This document shows positions 9,013-17,778 of a stretch of DNA of 64,000 bases, piece after piece. Below the pieces are notes generated by a model. That model was not told where the DNA came from. It ran no database searches and saw only the letters and a program-made list of their open reading frames with translations. The stretch comes from Maricaulis sp039978735 (lineage in GTDB: Bacteria; Pseudomonadota; Alphaproteobacteria; Caulobacterales; Maricaulaceae). Numbering within the stretch: position 1 is the stretch's first letter; every line of letters begins with the position of its first letter. The position numbers were made by a program, and so were the translations under genes. The DNA is taken from NCBI RefSeq assembly GCF_039978735.1, contig NZ_JBDWAS010000043.1, positions 1 to 64,000 on the forward strand, given 5' to 3'.

Positions 9013-10179
9013 TCAAGCAGACGGCAGTTCGAGAATGCGCTTGGCGATGATGTTGAGCTGCACTTCCGACGTGCCGCCCTCGATGGAATTACCCTTGGAC
9101 CGCAGCCACATGCGGGCAACGTCATCGTCGGCATCCCATTCCAGGCCGGTCGAACCGGCGCTGTCCATCATCAGCTCCATGCGGCGCTTGTTCAGCTCGG
9201 TGCCATAGTATTTCAGCATCGAGGAATTGGCGCCGACGCCCTGCCCCGCCTTGGCCTCGTCAGCCACCCGTTCCATGGTCGACATGAAGGCCAGACCGTC
9301 GATCTCGGCCCGCACCACATCGGCCCGCAGGATCGGATCGGCCAGCATTCCATGCTCGTTCAGCCCGATCTGCTGCACCGCGACATCGCCCATCGGGCGC
9401 ATCGCGCCTGAGCCCATGCCGCCAATCATCTCGCGCTCATGGGTCAGGAGATATTTGGCGACGGACCAGCCCTTGTTCAGCTCGCCGACGAGATTGTGCT
9501 TCTCGGCCCGGGCATCGTCGAAGAAGGTCTCGCAGAAGGGCGACTTGCCCGAGATCAGCTTGATCGGCTTGGTCGTCACGCCCGGTTGATCCATGTCGAC
9601 GAGAATGAAGGAGATGCCTTCGTGCTTGGACGCCTGGAAGTCGGTTCTCACGAGCACGAAGATCCAGTCGGCCTTGTCGGCATAGGAGGTCCAGATCTTC
9701 TGGCCATTGACCAGATAATGGTCGCCCTTGTCCTCGCACTTGGTCATCAGCGCGGCGAGGTCGGAGCCGGCATTCGGCTCGGAATAGCCCTGAGCCCAGC
9801 GGATCTCGCCGCGGGCGATCTTCGGCAGGTGTTCCAGCTTCTGCTCGTGCGTGCCGTATTTCAGAAGTGCCGGGCCGAGCATCCAGATCCCGAAGGACTG
9901 AACCGGTGCACGGGCACCGATCTTGCGCATTTCCTCGCGCAGCACCTTGGCGTGCGCCTTGTCGAGACCGCCCCCGCCATATTCCACAGGCCATTCCGGC
10001 ACCGTCCAGCCTTTTTCGGCCATCCGGTCAAGCCACAGTTTTTGCGGTTCGGTGAAGTTGAACGTCCTGCCGCCCCAGACGACGTCTTCCTCGTCCTGGA
10101 TGGGCTGGCGCATTTCCTCGGGACAATTGGCTTCGAGCCAATCCCTCACATCGGCACGGAAGGCGTCTAGATCGGCCAT
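9013..10179 (-). CDS. Acyl-CoA dehydrogenase, probable catalytic subunit
   Basis: This 388-residue acyl-CoA dehydrogenase has WAQGYSEPNAGSDLA near residue 120 (middle domain) and SIEGGTSEVQLNIIA near 368, the FadE-type catalytic/FAD loop. The start at 10179 (MADLDAF) follows a GGGGAGAGC ribosome-binding site; upstream in-frame starts do not. It is the first gene of the minus-strand catabolic operon that runs down to 1602. It is probably the active partner of the dehydrogenase encoded just downstream. Confidence 0.87.
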   Translation of the reverse strand: MADLDAFRADVRDWLEANCPEEMRQPIQDEEDVVWGGRTFNFTEPQKLWLDRMAEKGWTVPEWPVEYGGGGLDKAHAKVLREEMRKIGARAPVQSFGIWMLGPALLKYGTHEQKLEHLPKIARGEIRWAQGYSEPNAGSDLAALMTKCEDKGDHYLVNGQKIWTSYADKADWIFVLVRTDFQASKHEGISFILVDMDQPGVTTKPIKLISGKSPFCETFFDDARAEKHNLVGELNKGWSVAKYLLTHEREMIGGMGSGAMRPMGDVAVQQIGLNEHGMLADPILRADVVRAEIDGLAFMSTMERVADEAKAGQGVGANSSMLKYYGTELNKRRMELMMDSAGSTGLEWDADDDVARMWLRSKGNSIEGGTSEVQLNIIAKRILELPSA

Positions 10180-10336
10180 GCTCTCCCCTTTATCGATCAT
10201 TTTCGAGCATTCGGTATGATGCACTTGCGAAGACGTTAGCGCCCTTGCAGCAACGCGTCCATGGGGCTGTGCGGCGATTTCAGGGGAAAATTGGTCGCAG
10301 GCCAGCTCTTATGCGGGTGCGAAACCGGATACGAAA
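10180..10336 (-). promoter_or_regulatory. Probable promoter region of the acyl-CoA catabolic operon
   Basis: This is the non-coding leader between the desaturase terminator and the first dehydrogenase gene. It must hold the promoter of the eight-gene operon. I see no clear -35/-10 pair or strong palindrome, so no specific regulator can be named. Confidence 0.4.
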
Positions 10337-10362
10337 AAGCCCCGGCCGTGTGGCCGGGGCTT
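10337..10362 (-). terminator. Rho-independent terminator after the desaturase gene
   Basis: An 11-bp perfect stem (AAGCCCCGGCC / GGCCGGGGCTT) with a 4-nt loop is followed, on the minus strand, by a T-rich tail ending at 10334. It lies 23 bp past the desaturase stop codon. Confidence 0.88.
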
Positions 10363-10384
10363 CCGTTCAGCGATGGGACCCGCC

Positions 10385-11293
10385 CTAAGCAAATTGCGGC
10401 GCAATCTGCAGATTCTTGGCCAGGCCGAGCCGGTGCAGGACCAGCAGCATGGTGCCGTTATAGTCGACAATCCGGTTCCAGATGCCCTTGCGCGGCAGGT
10501 GCAGCGCGGATTGCGGGAATTCGTGGTGATGGTCATGCAGGGCCTCGCCGCCGGTCAGCAGGGCCAGCAGATAGTCGACCCATTTGGGCGTTTGCATGTG
10601 ACCGAACACGTTCACGCCCAGCGTCGTGGCGTGGAACTGGATCGCCCGGCCGATCACGGCACTGGCGTGCAGCAGCGCGGTGAGAATCAGCGAACCGCCG
10701 CTCAGCGCAACGATGAGATAGATGATCGCGGGAATGATCAGGTGCATCACCAGCGACAGGGTGATGTGGAAACGGTCGGCGAAACGCACGACCGCGTTTT
10801 CCTTGAGCCACAGCGGCATCGGCCGGGCGAGATCCTTCTCGTCGCGCCACAGGATCCAGCCGACCCAGGCCCAGGCCTTGCTTTCGAGCGGATTGTGCGG
10901 ATCGCCCGGCTTGTCGGCAAAACGGTGATGCTGGGAGTGATAGTTCACCCAGTCCTTCAGGGAGCCCTGCATCGCCAGGATGCAGTTGAACATGATGATC
11001 ACCTGGGCCGGCCATTTGATCTCGCCGGCGCGGTGCTGCCAGATCCGGTGCAGCGGGCCGATGCCCTGGTTGCACAAGAAGATCGACAGACCGATCACGG
11101 CCAGGCAAAGCGGCGCATACCACCAGTGCAGGGTCAGCCCGTTCAGCGCCAGGCCGAGCACGACCATGGTGATCATCATCGCCACGCCGAGTGCGGGATA
11201 GATGAAGGCGGAAAAGGCGCTGGCCCAGTTCAGGGTACGCCAGGATTTCAGGATGGCCTCGGAACGCGAAAGGATCCGCTGGTCAAGATTCAT
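10385..11293 (-). CDS. Membrane fatty acid (acyl-CoA) desaturase
   Basis: This 302-residue integral membrane di-iron enzyme has three histidine clusters: HRIWQHR near residue 82, HSQHHRFAD near 118 and HDHHHEFP near 255. Hydrophobic helices occupy about 28-70, 90-110 and 170-210, the usual delta-9 desaturase topology. It introduces a cis double bond into acyl chains with electron donors and O2. It has its own terminator and a short leader, so it is probably monocistronic. The regiospecificity is inferred from the family. Confidence 0.88.
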   Translation of the reverse strand: MNLDQRILSRSEAILKSWRTLNWASAFSAFIYPALGVAMMITMVVLGLALNGLTLHWWYAPLCLAVIGLSIFLCNQGIGPLHRIWQHRAGEIKWPAQVIIMFNCILAMQGSLKDWVNYHSQHHRFADKPGDPHNPLESKAWAWVGWILWRDEKDLARPMPLWLKENAVVRFADRFHITLSLVMHLIIPAIIYLIVALSGGSLILTALLHASAVIGRAIQFHATTLGVNVFGHMQTPKWVDYLLALLTGGEALHDHHHEFPQSALHLPRKGIWNRIVDYNGTMLLVLHRLGLAKNLQIAPQFA

Positions 11294-11400
11294 GGGGTCT
11301 ACTCATCGATAAATGGGGCCCCCGGAGGGACTCGTCGCGAGGAATGTCCGCATTGCGGGGCGCCGGGTCAATCTCGGAATGCCCGCAGTACGGTTTTCAA

Positions 11401-13002
11401 TTATTGCTCCGTGGTCGGCAGATGGACGTGGAAAGCTGCGCCCTCACCCGGCCGCCCCTCGGCCCAGATGCGTCCGCCATGACGCTCGGCGATACGCTGG
11501 CAAAGGGCCAGACCGACCCCGGTACCGGGATAATCGCCGCGTGAATGCAAACGGGTGAATATCTCGAAAATGCGCGTCGCATGCTCGGGCGGAAACCCGA
11601 TGCCATTGTCGCGAACGCTCAGGACGGCATTCCCGGCTTCGTCATTCACCAGCGACAATTCGATCCGCTGCGGCCGCTTCGGGTCGCGGTATTTCACCGC
11701 ATTGCCGATAAGGTTGGCGAGGAGCTGGCGCATCAGCACCGGATCGGCCACCAGCCGTCCCGGCAGGTCCCAACAGATTGTGCCGCCGGTTTCGGCCAGC
11801 GCGAGCTCGAAATCGCTGGCCACGTCCAGAACCAGCTTTTCCATGTCCAGTACCTGCATGGCCATTGCGACATGAGAGGAGCGCGAATAGCTCAGCAGAT
11901 CCTGGATCAGCTTCTGCATCCGCCCGGCGCCGTCGATCATCGTGTCGAGCAGTTTGTGGCCGCGGGCGTCGAGCCGGTCGGAATAGTCGCGATGCAGAAG
12001 ATCGCCGAAGGCGCGAACCTTGCGCAGAGGTTCCTGCAGATCGTGCGAAGCGACATAGGCAAAGCGCTCCAGCTCGGCATTGGAGGCTTTCAGCGCCTCG
12101 GCATGCGCGGCGGCCATCTCCTCGGCGGCGCGGCGATCCGTGATGTCATGGGCCGAGCCTGCCAACCGGACCGGCCGGCCGTCCGCTCCGCGCAGCGAAT
12201 CACCATGTGCATGCACCCAGATGCTGCGGCCATCCGGCCGGTTCATGCGATGTTCGACATCGAACGGCACCGGTTCCGCGAAATGCCGCACGATCGCGGC
12301 CTGGACTGCCGCTTCATCATCCGGATGAACATGAGAAAGGAAACGGTCCAGGGACATGGTCGTCATGGCGGCGTCCAGCCCCATGATCTCGAGAAAGCGC
12401 GACGACAGCGCCACCTCACCACGCCGCACGTCGAGATACCAGAAGCCGGCATTCGAGCCCCGCATGGCCAGATCATACCGCTCGTCCGCCCGCCGCAATG
12501 CGACATGCTGGCCGATCAGGGCCACGGCGGTTTCGAACACGCCCAGCTCGACGGTGCTGCAGCCTCCGGCGCGCGCTTCGGGCGAGACCAGGCAGACCGT
12601 TCCGTGCACCCGGCCGCCGGCCAGCAGGCGCGCGCCGATATACGTCGACAACCCGTCAACCGGCAGGCGCGCCAGCACGGCTTCGTCATTCGGCCGCGTC
12701 AGCACGACGGGCCGGTCGCTTTGCATGGATTGCTCGCACGGTGCGCCGGCAATCGGCACGGTAGCGCCCGCGGCTATCCCGCCAGCCTCGCCCGCGACCG
12801 CCTCGACCGTTGCAATTCCGTTGAAAATCTCGCTGACAAAGCCGGCCTGGACCCCGAAATAGTCCACAGTGCGCGTCAAAAGGCGCCGAACAGCGAGATC
12901 ATGATCCCGGCCGGCATCCGCACTGTCTTTTACAAGCGCCAGAACCAGTTCCTGCGCTTGCGCAAGCGCTTCGGCCGGCAGGCCCGTCTTGAACTCTGTC
13001 AT
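11401..13002 (-). CDS. Sensor histidine kinase (GAF-PAS-HisKA-HATPase)
   Basis: This 533-residue protein has no evident membrane segments. In order it carries a GAF domain (about 35-165), a PAS/PAC domain (about 178-300, with FWYLDVRRGEVALS and a PAC-like MNRPDGRSIWVHA), a HisKA dimerisation domain with phosphoacceptor His in ASHDLQEPLRKV near 322, and a HATPase_c domain with N box NLIGNAVKY near 440 and G boxes DNGIGFP and GTGVGLALC. It is therefore a soluble sensor of a small ligand, redox state or light. No response regulator gene is adjacent (orphan kinase). The signal is unknown. Confidence 0.9.
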   Translation of the reverse strand: MTEFKTGLPAEALAQAQELVLALVKDSADAGRDHDLAVRRLLTRTVDYFGVQAGFVSEIFNGIATVEAVAGEAGGIAAGATVPIAGAPCEQSMQSDRPVVLTRPNDEAVLARLPVDGLSTYIGARLLAGGRVHGTVCLVSPEARAGGCSTVELGVFETAVALIGQHVALRRADERYDLAMRGSNAGFWYLDVRRGEVALSSRFLEIMGLDAAMTTMSLDRFLSHVHPDDEAAVQAAIVRHFAEPVPFDVEHRMNRPDGRSIWVHAHGDSLRGADGRPVRLAGSAHDITDRRAAEEMAAAHAEALKASNAELERFAYVASHDLQEPLRKVRAFGDLLHRDYSDRLDARGHKLLDTMIDGAGRMQKLIQDLLSYSRSSHVAMAMQVLDMEKLVLDVASDFELALAETGGTICWDLPGRLVADPVLMRQLLANLIGNAVKYRDPKRPQRIELSLVNDEAGNAVLSVRDNGIGFPPEHATRIFEIFTRLHSRGDYPGTGVGLALCQRIAERHGGRIWAEGRPGEGAAFHVHLPTTEQ

Positions 13003-13260
13003 AACACTATCCCGGCAGGTCCGGGACCCGCCGTACTTCCTTGCCCATCAACAAGATAGCAAACGGGAATGAAAACAGAAGCAGTGTTGAGTGATGCTTT
13101 ATTAGGTCGTGTGTAGCGAACCGTCGCGCACGCGTACCGGATGCGGGATCCCTTCAAAAAAGAATACTTCTTCGTCCGATTTATCGTTTCTCGGGATAGA
13201 CCCGCCAGCATTCTTACGTTTTCGTAAGGATACTCTTTGTTCGATTCCTGTGGGGGCGAT
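13003..13260. other. Divergent intergenic region with a TTACG inverted repeat
   Basis: These 258 bp separate the histidine kinase gene (minus) from a small gene on the plus strand and must hold both promoters. The only clear element is a perfect hairpin CTTACG-TTTT-CGTAAG at 13213-13228, about 32 bp before the plus-strand start. An open frame of 70 codons on the minus strand here has no ribosome-binding site and unconvincing composition. Confidence 0.55.
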
Positions 13261-13512
13261 ATGAAAGGTGGATTGCTGCTTCTGGCCGGAACTGTCGGCG
13301 CCGCCGCAATGGCGCTAAGTTTTCCGCAATCCGTACGCGACGATGTCGCGGCGCGTACAACGGTGCCGGATCACGTCTACCTTGAAGCCGAGCGGCAACT
13401 GGCCCTGTTCGTCAAATGGGCTCGCAGCGAAGACGACCGCCCTGCCCAGAACGATCACCCCGATCGGGATGTCTGGTTGAACCAGGACACCACGGGACGG
13501 GACGTCAGCTAG
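13261..13512 (+). CDS. Small hypothetical protein with N-terminal membrane anchor or signal
   Basis: This 83-residue protein starts at MKGGLLLLAGTVGAA (ATG 13261, preceded by GGGGGCGAT). A hydrophobic stretch of about 18 residues is followed by a charged, Asp/Arg-rich C-terminal half (SEDDRPAQNDHPDRD). It looks like a membrane-anchored or secreted small protein. I recognise no family. Its 3' end converges with ccmI across a few bases (stop at 13510-13512 against ccmI stop at 13509). The gene call is moderate because nothing else supports it. Confidence 0.5.
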   Translation: MKGGLLLLAGTVGAAAMALSFPQSVRDDVAARTTVPDHVYLEAERQLALFVKWARSEDDRPAQNDHPDRDVWLNQDTTGRDVS

Positions 13513-14348
13513 TTGGCGTCAGCCGCCGCAGCGTCCTGCGCTTCCGCTTCCCGAATGCGCGTTTCAAGCATTGACCGGTAGCCCGCGTCTTCCGGCGCCT
13601 CGTCCAGCATTGTCTGCCATGCCCGGATGGCTTCCTCCCGCGCGCCATCCTGATAGCGCGCCTCGGCCAGGAAAAAGCGGGCGCGGACATCCTGCGGATC
13701 GATATCGAGCGCCCGCGAAAACGCCTCGCGCGCGCGCGGCGACATCTCGCCCCCTTCGGCAAACAGATAGGCCTGGCCCAGGGATGCGAACAGATAGGCA
13801 CTGTCCGGAGCCCCGTTGATCGCATTCTCGAAGGCAATCGCGGCTTCGTCGAACCGTCCGAGCGTGAGATAGGCCTGCCCCAGCACCGCCCAGCCACGCG
13901 GATCGTCCGGATTGGCCATCAGGTCGGCGGCGAGTGCATCCACCTCATCCAGCACGGCCTGCATCTCGTCCGGAATGTCCGCCATCGGCGCCGGCGCAGC
14001 CGGGCCTGTGAGTTGTGGCGAGCCGATCTGCATGTAGATCAGCACCGCCCCCATGACCGTGGCCATGCTGGCGATGATGATCGCGAGACGCAGCCGCGGA
14101 CTGGGCTGTGCGGCCACCTCGCCGGTACGTTCCAGCGCGGCCTGTTCGCGGCGGCGGATGTCGAGCTCTGCAGCGCGCGCTTCGCCGGGCTCGACCAGGC
14201 CGAGATCCACATCCCGGCGCAACTCCTCGCGCTGGCCGGAAAACACGCTCAGTCCGGACGCCGCATCCATGGTGTCGCGCCGCATGACCGGCAGGATCAG
14301 GCCCAGCGCCACCAGCGTGGCGATCACGGCAATCAGCAACCAGATCAT
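13509..14348 (-). CDS. ccmI: c-type cytochrome biogenesis protein CcmI
   Basis: This 279-residue protein has two membrane helices (about residues 1-20 and 95-115) around a cytoplasmic loop with the RRDVDLGLVEPGEA type sequence typical of CcmI/CycH. A periplasmic TPR region follows (about 155-265: GWAVLGQAYLTLGRFDEAA and repeats). CcmI holds apocytochrome c for haem ligation with CcmF/H. It overlaps ccmH by 4 bp (ATGA) and is the last gene of the ccmF-G-H-I operon. Confidence 0.9.
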   Translation of the reverse strand: MIWLLIAVIATLVALGLILPVMRRDTMDAASGLSVFSGQREELRRDVDLGLVEPGEARAAELDIRRREQAALERTGEVAAQPSPRLRLAIIIASMATVMGAVLIYMQIGSPQLTGPAAPAPMADIPDEMQAVLDEVDALAADLMANPDDPRGWAVLGQAYLTLGRFDEAAIAFENAINGAPDSAYLFASLGQAYLFAEGGEMSPRAREAFSRALDIDPQDVRARFFLAEARYQDGAREEAIRAWQTMLDEAPEDAGYRSMLETRIREAEAQDAAAADAN

Positions 14349-14818
14349 GACAGGCCCTCCTCGTCGGAGAGCGCGCGGGCGCGGGCCTCATCGCCCTCGC
14401 CCGTATCGTCACCGGCCATCATTGTGCGGCGCTGACCGCGCACAAACACGAGGATGGCGATCCCGCCGCCAGCAAGCACGACCAAGGGGAACAGCCAGAG
14501 CGCGATCGTATTGCCCTGCACCGGCGGCAGCATCAGCACATAATCGCCGTAGCGGTCCTGCAGATAGGCCTTCACCTCGGCATCGCTGTCACCCGCCAGC
14601 AGACGCTCGCGCACCACGGCGCGCAGGTCGGCGGCGAGCGGCGCGTTGGAATCGTCGATGCTCTGGCTCTGGCAGACCACGCAGCGCAGCTGGTCGTAGA
14701 GCGCCCGTGCGCGGGCTTCCAGCCGGGCGTCTTCCATACGCTCTTCCGGCCCCGGCGATGCAAGGGCGCTGCCGGCCAGCATCAGCCCGGCGAGCATGGC
14801 GGCAAGCATCTGCCTCAT
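14345..14818 (-). CDS. ccmH: Cytochrome c maturation protein CcmH (CcmL type)
   Basis: This 157-residue protein has a signal peptide (residues 1-20), the redox motif in LRCVVCQSQSI near residue 45, the conserved AADLRAVVRERL and YGDYVLMLPP segments, and a C-terminal membrane helix (about 105-125). It reduces apocytochrome cysteines before haem attachment in the periplasm. It overlaps ccmG and ccmI by 4 bp on either side. Confidence 0.93.
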   Translation of the reverse strand: MRQMLAAMLAGLMLAGSALASPGPEERMEDARLEARARALYDQLRCVVCQSQSIDDSNAPLAADLRAVVRERLLAGDSDAEVKAYLQDRYGDYVLMLPPVQGNTIALWLFPLVVLAGGGIAILVFVRGQRRTMMAGDDTGEGDEARARALSDEEGLS

Positions 14819-15357
14819 GGCATGTCCTCCGCCTGCAGGTGTTCGACGAGCGGCAGCAACGTGCGGTCCCAGACCTCTTCCGTGATCACCCCGACATGGC
14901 GGTAGCGCACGCGCCCGGCCCGGTCGATGATGAAGGTTTCCGGCGCGCCCGTGATGCCCAGATCGATCGCCACACGACCCTCGGCATCATTGCCGATGCG
15001 GACATAGGGATTGCCGTTGCGCTCGAGCCAGCGCGTGCCGGCGCCCGGCGGGTCCTTCCAGTCGATGCCGTAGATCGGCACAATGCCCGAGCGGCTGATC
15101 TGCATCAGCATCGGGTGCTCGATCGCACAGGGCGGACACCAGGAACCGAATACGTTCAGCAGGCTCACCTCGCCCGCCAGGTCCGCACTTGCCAGCCCCA
15201 CCTCATGGCCCTGGATCGGCGGCAGGTCGAAAGCCGGCAGTTCGCGATCGATCAGCTGGGACGGAATCTCGCCCGGATTCTCGCGCAGTCCGAGGGCGAA
15301 ATAGGCCGCCATCACGGCGAACAGGGCGAGCGGCAGGAAAAGGAAAAGCCGGTTCAT
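14815..15357 (-). CDS. ccmG: Thiol:disulfide interchange protein CcmG/DsbE
   Basis: This 180-residue membrane-anchored thioredoxin has an N-terminal helix (residues 3-22) and active site GSWCPPC near 75, with the cis-Pro region GAPETFIID near 145. The start at 15357 overlaps the ccmF stop by 4 bp (ATGA); longer readings run antisense to ccmF coding sense and were dropped. It passes electrons to CcmH and apocytochrome c. Confidence 0.94.
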   Translation of the reverse strand: MNRLFLFLPLALFAVMAAYFALGLRENPGEIPSQLIDRELPAFDLPPIQGHEVGLASADLAGEVSLLNVFGSWCPPCAIEHPMLMQISRSGIVPIYGIDWKDPPGAGTRWLERNGNPYVRIGNDAEGRVAIDLGITGAPETFIIDRAGRVRYRHVGVITEEVWDRTLLPLVEHLQAEDMP

Positions 15358-17342
15358 GACATCGCCCCCCTGGCAGCATCGGTCGTGTCCGCCGCCTTGC
15401 GCGCAGTCAGGGCGCGCCGGCCGCGATCCGCGATCGACAACACACCGCCCAGGGTCAGGATCGCCGAGCCGATCCACAGCCACATCGCGAAGGGGTAGAT
15501 GTAGACATGTACCGGCCAGCCGCGCTCGCGCGACGGCTCGCCGAAGGAGATGTAGAGATCGCCGGTGCCGCGCGTGCGGATGGCGCTCTCGGTCGTCGAC
15601 ATCTGGCGCACCGGATAGAAGCGGCGCTCGGCCACCAGCTCGCCCAGATCGCGCTGGCCGCGGGAAATGGCAAAACGCCCCTCCTCGGCCACATAATTCG
15701 CGCCGTCAAAGCGGCGGACATCGTCGAGCTCGACCGTATAGCCGGCGATCTGCAGGCTCTGGCCCGGCATCAGGAAGGCGCTCGTCTCCTGCTTCCAGGC
15801 GCTGACGCCGGTAATGGCAAAGACCGTGATGGCGAGACCGAAATGCGCCACCGCCATGCCCCAGATACCCAGCGGCAGGTTTATCGCCCGGGACAGCGAG
15901 GCTTTCAGCGGGATGTCGCCGAGCTTGAGGCGCTGGGCGATGTCGATCAGCACGCCAATCCCCACCCACACGGCCAGCGCCGTGCCCAGCGCGCCGGCGA
16001 TCCGCGTGCGGTCAGCGATCCACAGCGCCAGCACGCCCGCTGCGAGGGCCGCCGCGAGGGCCGGCATCAGCTTGCGCAAAACCGGTTTCAGCTTGCCGCG
16101 CTTCCAGGCCAGCATGCCGGACACCGGAACCAGGATGAACAGCACGCCCATCATCGGGTTGAAGGTAGCGTTGAAGAAGGGCGCACCGACGGTGATCGTC
16201 TCGTCCGAGACGGTCGTGATGAACAACGGATAGAACGTACCGAAGAAGACCAGCGCACAGGCCGCACCGATGAAGAGATTATTGATCAGCAGCGTGCTTT
16301 CGCGGCTGACTTCGGAGAACACGCCGGTCGGCTTGAGATGCGAGGCCCGCAGCCCGTAAAGCGCCAGCGACCCGCCGATCACCGCGATCAGAATGCCCAG
16401 GATGAAGACGCCGCGCTCCGGGTCGACCGCGAAGGCGTGGACCGAGGTCAGCACGCCGGACCGCACCAGAAAGGTGCCGGCCAGCGACAGGGAGAACGTC
16501 ATCAACGCCAGCAGGATCGTCCAGGCTTTCAGCGTGTCGCGCTTTTCCATCACACGCAGGGAATGGATGAAGGCCGTGCCGGCCAGCCAGGGCATCAGCG
16601 AGGCGTTCTCGACCGGATCCCAGGCCCACCAGCCGCCCCAGCCCAGCTCGTAATAGGCCCAGGCCGCGCCCAGCGCGATACCGACCGTCAGGAAGCTCCA
16701 GGCCGCCAGCGCCCAGGGCCGCACGATCCGCGCCCAGCGCGCATCAACCCGTCCCTCGATCAGGGCCGCCACGGCGAAGGAGAAGGTGATCGAGAAGCCG
16801 ACATAGCCGGCATAGAGCATGGGCGGGTGCGAGGCGAGACCGGGGTCCTGCAACAGCGGATTGAGGTCCTGCCCGTTCACCGGTGACGGCCAGAGCCGCG
16901 CGAACGGGTTCGACGTGAACAGCAGAAACGCCGTGAACGCCGCCGTCACCAGCGACTGGACCGCGAAGGTCAGCGAGACCAGTCGCGCTTCGACCGGTTT
17001 GGCCGACAGGGCCAGAGCCGCCGTGTAGGCCGTCAGGATCAGGCCCCAGAGCAGCATCGAGCCCTCGTGATTCCCCCAGACGCCGGTCAGCTTGTAGAGG
17101 AAGGGCTTGTCGGTATGGGAATTCTCCGCGACCACCAGGGCAGAAAAGTCCGACACGGCAAACAGCACGGTCAGACAGGCAAAGGCCGTCAGCATCAGCA
17201 CGAATTGCGCGATCGATCCGGCGCGCGCGAAACCGTGAATGGCCGGGTCTGCGGTGCGCAGCCCGATGAAAGTCAGGACGGATTGGGCCAGCGCCACGGC
17301 AAAGGCCAGGATCAGGGCAAACTGCCCGAGTTCAGCAATCAT
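15354..17342 (-). CDS. ccmF: Haem lyase subunit CcmF
   Basis: This 662-residue polytopic membrane protein has about 14 hydrophobic segments. The tryptophan-rich WWD motif (WGGWWAWDPVEN) lies near residue 230 and conserved periplasmic His positions flank it (e.g. NHEGSMLLWG near 92). It ligates haem from CcmE to apocytochrome c. It is the first gene of the ccmF-G-H-I operon. ccmE, often next to ccmF in alphaproteobacteria, is not in this window. Confidence 0.95.
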   Translation of the reverse strand: MIAELGQFALILAFAVALAQSVLTFIGLRTADPAIHGFARAGSIAQFVLMLTAFACLTVLFAVSDFSALVVAENSHTDKPFLYKLTGVWGNHEGSMLLWGLILTAYTAALALSAKPVEARLVSLTFAVQSLVTAAFTAFLLFTSNPFARLWPSPVNGQDLNPLLQDPGLASHPPMLYAGYVGFSITFSFAVAALIEGRVDARWARIVRPWALAAWSFLTVGIALGAAWAYYELGWGGWWAWDPVENASLMPWLAGTAFIHSLRVMEKRDTLKAWTILLALMTFSLSLAGTFLVRSGVLTSVHAFAVDPERGVFILGILIAVIGGSLALYGLRASHLKPTGVFSEVSRESTLLINNLFIGAACALVFFGTFYPLFITTVSDETITVGAPFFNATFNPMMGVLFILVPVSGMLAWKRGKLKPVLRKLMPALAAALAAGVLALWIADRTRIAGALGTALAVWVGIGVLIDIAQRLKLGDIPLKASLSRAINLPLGIWGMAVAHFGLAITVFAITGVSAWKQETSAFLMPGQSLQIAGYTVELDDVRRFDGANYVAEEGRFAISRGQRDLGELVAERRFYPVRQMSTTESAIRTRGTGDLYISFGEPSRERGWPVHVYIYPFAMWLWIGSAILTLGGVLSIADRGRRALTARKAADTTDAARGAMS

Positions 17343-17499
17343 GCCGGGGAGGTGTTACAGACCGCGCCAAAGGTCAAGGTTCACGGTGTCGCAGGGGTGG
17401 CGCGAAATGCCCACAATGGTTCCTTGCGAGCCGTAGCCGCGGAGAGTCCGGAAAAGGAAATCCTCCGACGCGCGCATTGCCATGCAGGACACACAATAC

Positions 17500-17521
17500 T
17501 AAACTAACCCGACTTAGTTTA
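17500..17521. promoter_or_regulatory. Operator of the toxin-antitoxin operon
   Basis: A perfect 8-bp inverted repeat TAAACTAA / TTAGTTTA with a 6-nt spacer ends 11 bp before the antitoxin ATG. It is AT-rich against the local background and is placed where Phd/YefM-type antitoxins normally bind to autoregulate. Binding is inferred. Confidence 0.7.
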
Positions 17522-17532
17522 CAGAGATCGTC

Positions 17533-17778
17533 ATGCGCATCTTCAACATCCACGAGGCCAAGACCCATCTTTCCCGCCTTATCGCACAGGCCGTCAAAGG
17601 CGATGGTTTCGTCATCGCGCGCGCCGGAAAGCCGGTCGTAAAGGTGACCTCCGTCGACTTGCCCGACGCCCCTCCTCCCCGCCGCCTTGGTTTTTTGGAA
17701 GGCCGTATCCGCGTACCGGACGATTTCGACACGATGAGCGAGGACGAGATCGGTCGTCTGTTCGGCGGCTCTGCGTGA
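17533..17778 (+). CDS. Phd/YefM-family antitoxin
   Basis: This 81-residue protein opens MRIFNIHEAKTHLSRLI, the Phd/YefM DNA-binding fold, with the typical GDGFVIARAGKPVVKV strand region at about 24-40. The flexible C-terminal half (RRLGFLEGRIRVPDDFD) would wrap the toxin. Its stop overlaps the toxin start (GTGA). It neutralises the PIN toxin and represses the operon through the inverted repeat just upstream. Confidence 0.9.
   Translation: MRIFNIHEAKTHLSRLIAQAVKGDGFVIARAGKPVVKVTSVDLPDAPPPRRLGFLEGRIRVPDDFDTMSEDEIGRLFGGSA

Noticed and set aside
12999..13211. A 70-codon minus-strand frame upstream of the histidine kinase
   Set aside because: No ribosome-binding site, atypical composition, and it occupies the expected promoter region.
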